Shown here piece by piece: positions 6,481-7,610 of a stretch of DNA of 7,610 nt. Location: the NCBI GenBank assembly GCA_021203285.1, contig JAJQBM010000122.1, positions 1 to 7,610 of the forward strand, read 5' to 3'. Each line of letters starts with the position of its first letter. The stretch's first letter is position 1. Origin of the DNA: Clostridiales bacterium (lineage in GTDB: Bacteria; Bacillota; Clostridia; Lachnospirales; Lachnospiraceae). Below the pieces are notes generated by a model that was given only the letters and a program-made list of their open reading frames with translations, searched no databases and was not told the DNA's origin. Position numbers and translations under genes: made by a program.

Positions 6481-6500
6481 CAGGGATCTCCCGCTCCCTG
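6481..6500 (-). other. Small hairpin between the nfeD-like and SPFH genes
   Basis: CAGGGA (6481-6486) and TCCCTG (6495-6500) form a 6-bp stem with an 8-base loop just after the NfeD stop codon. No T tract follows, so transcription probably continues into the SPFH gene. A lone TATAAT-like box (6471-6476, complement) lies after it but has no matching -35 box, so I do not call a promoter. Confidence 0.3.
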
Positions 6501-6505
6501 TTGTG

Positions 6506-6970
6506 TTACTGCAAATCCTGCGGCCTGTCCCCTCTCTCAACAATGAGCTTCACGCCGCTGATCCGGCGTATCGTGACCCGCGCATCCTTCGGGATGTGCT
6601 CCGTCTCCGCAGCGCTCCGGGCCGACCACTCCTGTCCGCGGACGAGAACCCTGCCCTGCGCGCGGATATTGTCGATCTCCTCTATGACAATCGCCGTCTG
6701 CCCGACCAGGCTCTGCGCGTTCGTCTGCACGCGCTCCCGGTTAAAGTGCTTCCTTGCCCACGGCCGGATCAAAAACAGCAGCACCAGCGACACAATAACC
6801 GCCGCGATCACCTGTACATAAATGCTGACATTCGTAAAGCTGAGCAGCAGCGCGACCAGCGAGCCACCGGCAAACCAGATTGATGTCAGACCGAGGGATA
6901 CCAGTTCTGCTACCAGAAAAGCAGCAAAGAGTATCAGCCAGAAAAGCTGTATATCTGTCAGAAATCCCAT
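6506..6970 (-). CDS. NfeD-like membrane protein, partner of SPFH protein
   Basis: This 154-residue protein is of the short NfeD class, which lacks the ClpP-like protease domain of long NfeD. Hydrophobic segments at about 8-27, 31-46 and 50-68 predict two or three membrane passes. Residues 88-145 form the soluble OB-fold (NfeD C-terminal) domain, with the marks LVGQTAIVIEEI, GRVLVRGQEWSARS and VTIRRISGVKLIVE. Such genes are nearly always next to stomatin/SPFH genes, as here, and the OB domain is thought to contact the SPFH protein in the membrane. The ATG at 6970 has a strong ribosome binding site, GGGGAGG, 7 bases upstream, and a promoter at 7043-7071. The role of the pair in this organism (membrane microdomains or membrane stress) is inferred from the family. 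Confidence 0.92.
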   Translation of the reverse strand: MGFLTDIQLFWLILFAAFLVAELVSLGLTSIWFAGGSLVALLLSFTNVSIYVQVIAAVIVSLVLLFLIRPWARKHFNRERVQTNAQSLVGQTAIVIEEIDNIRAQGRVLVRGQEWSARSAAETEHIPKDARVTIRRISGVKLIVERGDRPQDLQ

Positions 6971-7042
6971 CCTTTATCCTCCCCGTATATTCGACTGCAG
7001 TCGTGTTGTATCATATCTGTCCCCTGAGCCTCATTCTTTTAT

Positions 7043-7071
7043 ACTATACTATATCTTTCCCACTTTTACAA
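7043..7071 (-). promoter_or_regulatory. Sigma-A-type promoter for the nfeD-SPFH pair
   Basis: On the minus strand, TTGTAA (7066-7071) and TATAGT (7043-7048) are separated by 17 bases and lie in an AT-rich stretch directly after the terminator of the hydrolase gene. The start point would be near 7036, giving a leader of about 65 bases. A second overlapping TATAGT (7048-7053) exists but sits only 12 bases from the -35 box. Confidence 0.7.
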
Positions 7072-7113
7072 CTAAAAACCGGATTTCCTGAATTACGCAT
7101 TTTGTCCGGACAT

Positions 7114-7145
7114 AAAAAGACCCGCTCCTTTTTCGGAACGGGTCT
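7114..7145 (-). terminator. Intrinsic terminator of the cell-wall hydrolase gene
   Basis: The minus strand forms an 11-bp stem, AGACCCGTTCC with GGAGCGGGTCT, around a 6-base loop, followed by a run of T (complement of 7114-7118). The single imperfect pair is G-U on the minus-strand RNA but A-C on the plus strand, which shows it is built for minus-strand transcription. It lies 36 bases past the stop codon of the hydrolase gene and separates it from the nfeD promoter. Confidence 0.9.
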
Positions 7146-7181
7146 CCCTTCCTGTTTTATGTCAGTCACGACACGTCTTTC

Positions 7182-7610
7182 TTAATAAAAAACCTGTTGC
7201 CCGATCACGGTTCCTCCGCTGCTTCCCGCATGGAAATAGATGGCTCCTCCGGTATTATCCCCGCCGTTCATCGCCGCCTGCGCCGCCTGATAACAGCTAC
7301 CGGAGATACTTCCGCTGCCGAGGACACGGGAAAGCTTTCCGCTGGACGCCGGAGAAAACTGTCCGCTCTGATAAATCACGCCGGAAACACTGTTCGGGAA
7401 AGAACCGCTCCGGACACGGTTCATAACCACCGCTCCGACTGCCAACTGGCCCTCATAGGATTCCCCGCCGGCCTCACACTGAATCAGCGCTGCCAGAAGA
7501 GTCAGATCGTCCGCGGACGCGCTGACCGCTGTTCCCGATGTCGCGACTGTCTCCGTGGAAGCCGCTGAGGCGGCGGCTGCTGCGGCAGCTTCCGCCGCCT
7601 GCTGCGCATA
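7182..7610 (-). CDS. SleB-family cell-wall hydrolase, 5' end beyond window
   Basis: The frame is open from the window edge to TAA at 7184-7182, giving 142 visible residues of the C-terminal part. The N-terminus lies beyond 7610. The first visible 20 residues are an alanine-rich linker (about 7560-7610), followed by a Ser/Thr-rich stretch. The catalytic domain starts with LLAALIQCEAGGESYEG, whose Glu in CEAGGE matches the conserved acid of SleB/CwlJ lytic enzymes. It continues with QLAVGAVVMNRVRSGSFPN, GVIYQSGQFSP and AIYFHAG, and ends VIGQQVFY. The family includes spore cortex-lytic enzymes, but many Lachnospiraceae carry several copies that act on vegetative peptidoglycan, so a germination role is not implied. 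The TTG at 7445 is not a real start, because the conserved domain and catalytic Glu lie upstream of it. Confidence 0.92.
   Translation of the reverse strand, partial: YAQQAAEAAAAAAASAASTETVATSGTAVSASADDLTLLAALIQCEAGGESYEGQLAVGAVVMNRVRSGSFPNSVSGVIYQSGQFSPASSGKLSRVLGSGSISGSCYQAAQAAMNGGDNTGGAIYFHAGSSGGTVIGQQVFY

Noticed and set aside
6284..6883. 199-codon plus-strand open frame opposite the SPFH and NfeD genes
   Set aside because: It is antisense to two genes with clear family motifs, and its protein is Arg/His/Pro-rich as expected for a reverse-strand shadow.
7081..7113. TCCGGA repeats between the hydrolase terminator and the nfeD promoter
   Set aside because: TCCGGA is itself a palindrome, the separating loop is over 20 bases, and a strong terminator is already present next to it.

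Overview
The window looks like chromosomal core sequence from a moderately GC-rich member of the Clostridia, most likely a Lachnospiraceae-type bacterium. The evidence is the Gram-positive ribosome binding sites (AGGAGG-like), a type III pantothenate kinase, a BirA with an N-terminal helix-turn-helix, a SleB-type cell-wall hydrolase, and the argF-birA-coaX-dus-greA order. The family and lineage assignment is from memory of such genomes, not from a search. Every gene I can support lies on the minus strand, so the window reads biologically from right to left. No mobile element, CRISPR array, tRNA or rRNA was seen.

Right end (7610 to 7114): the 3' part of a SleB-family cell-wall hydrolase with an alanine-rich linker, closed by a strong intrinsic terminator. 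Next (7071 to 5489): a sigma-A-type promoter followed by the classic membrane pair of an NfeD-like protein and a stomatin/prohibitin (SPFH) protein. Then (5488 to 5335) comes a 154-base gap with two GC-rich hairpins in front of argF.

Middle (5334 to 592): a tight gene run. It holds argF (ornithine carbamoyltransferase), birA (biotin ligase/repressor), a small acidic uncharacterised protein, coaX (pantothenate kinase), dusB (tRNA dihydrouridine synthase) and a second uncharacterised protein of 170 residues. argF and birA are 6 bases apart. The small acidic gene and coaX overlap in a TGATG stop-start. An 87-base spacer rich in inverted repeats separates birA from the small gene. The shared theme is housekeeping: arginine synthesis, the cofactors biotin and CoA, and tRNA modification.

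Left end (595 to 1): greA, missing about its last 15-18 codons. It has a textbook promoter (TTGACA, 17-base spacer, TATAAT) whose -35 box contains the stop codon of the gene upstream. Between this promoter and the greA ribosome binding site lies a hairpin followed by six T residues. This is an intrinsic-terminator-like element inside the greA leader, similar in layout to the E. coli greA leader that yields the GraL small RNAs. It is the most interesting regulatory signal here. I found no convincing novel multi-gene system. The two uncharacterised proteins and the structured leaders are the items worth a second look.
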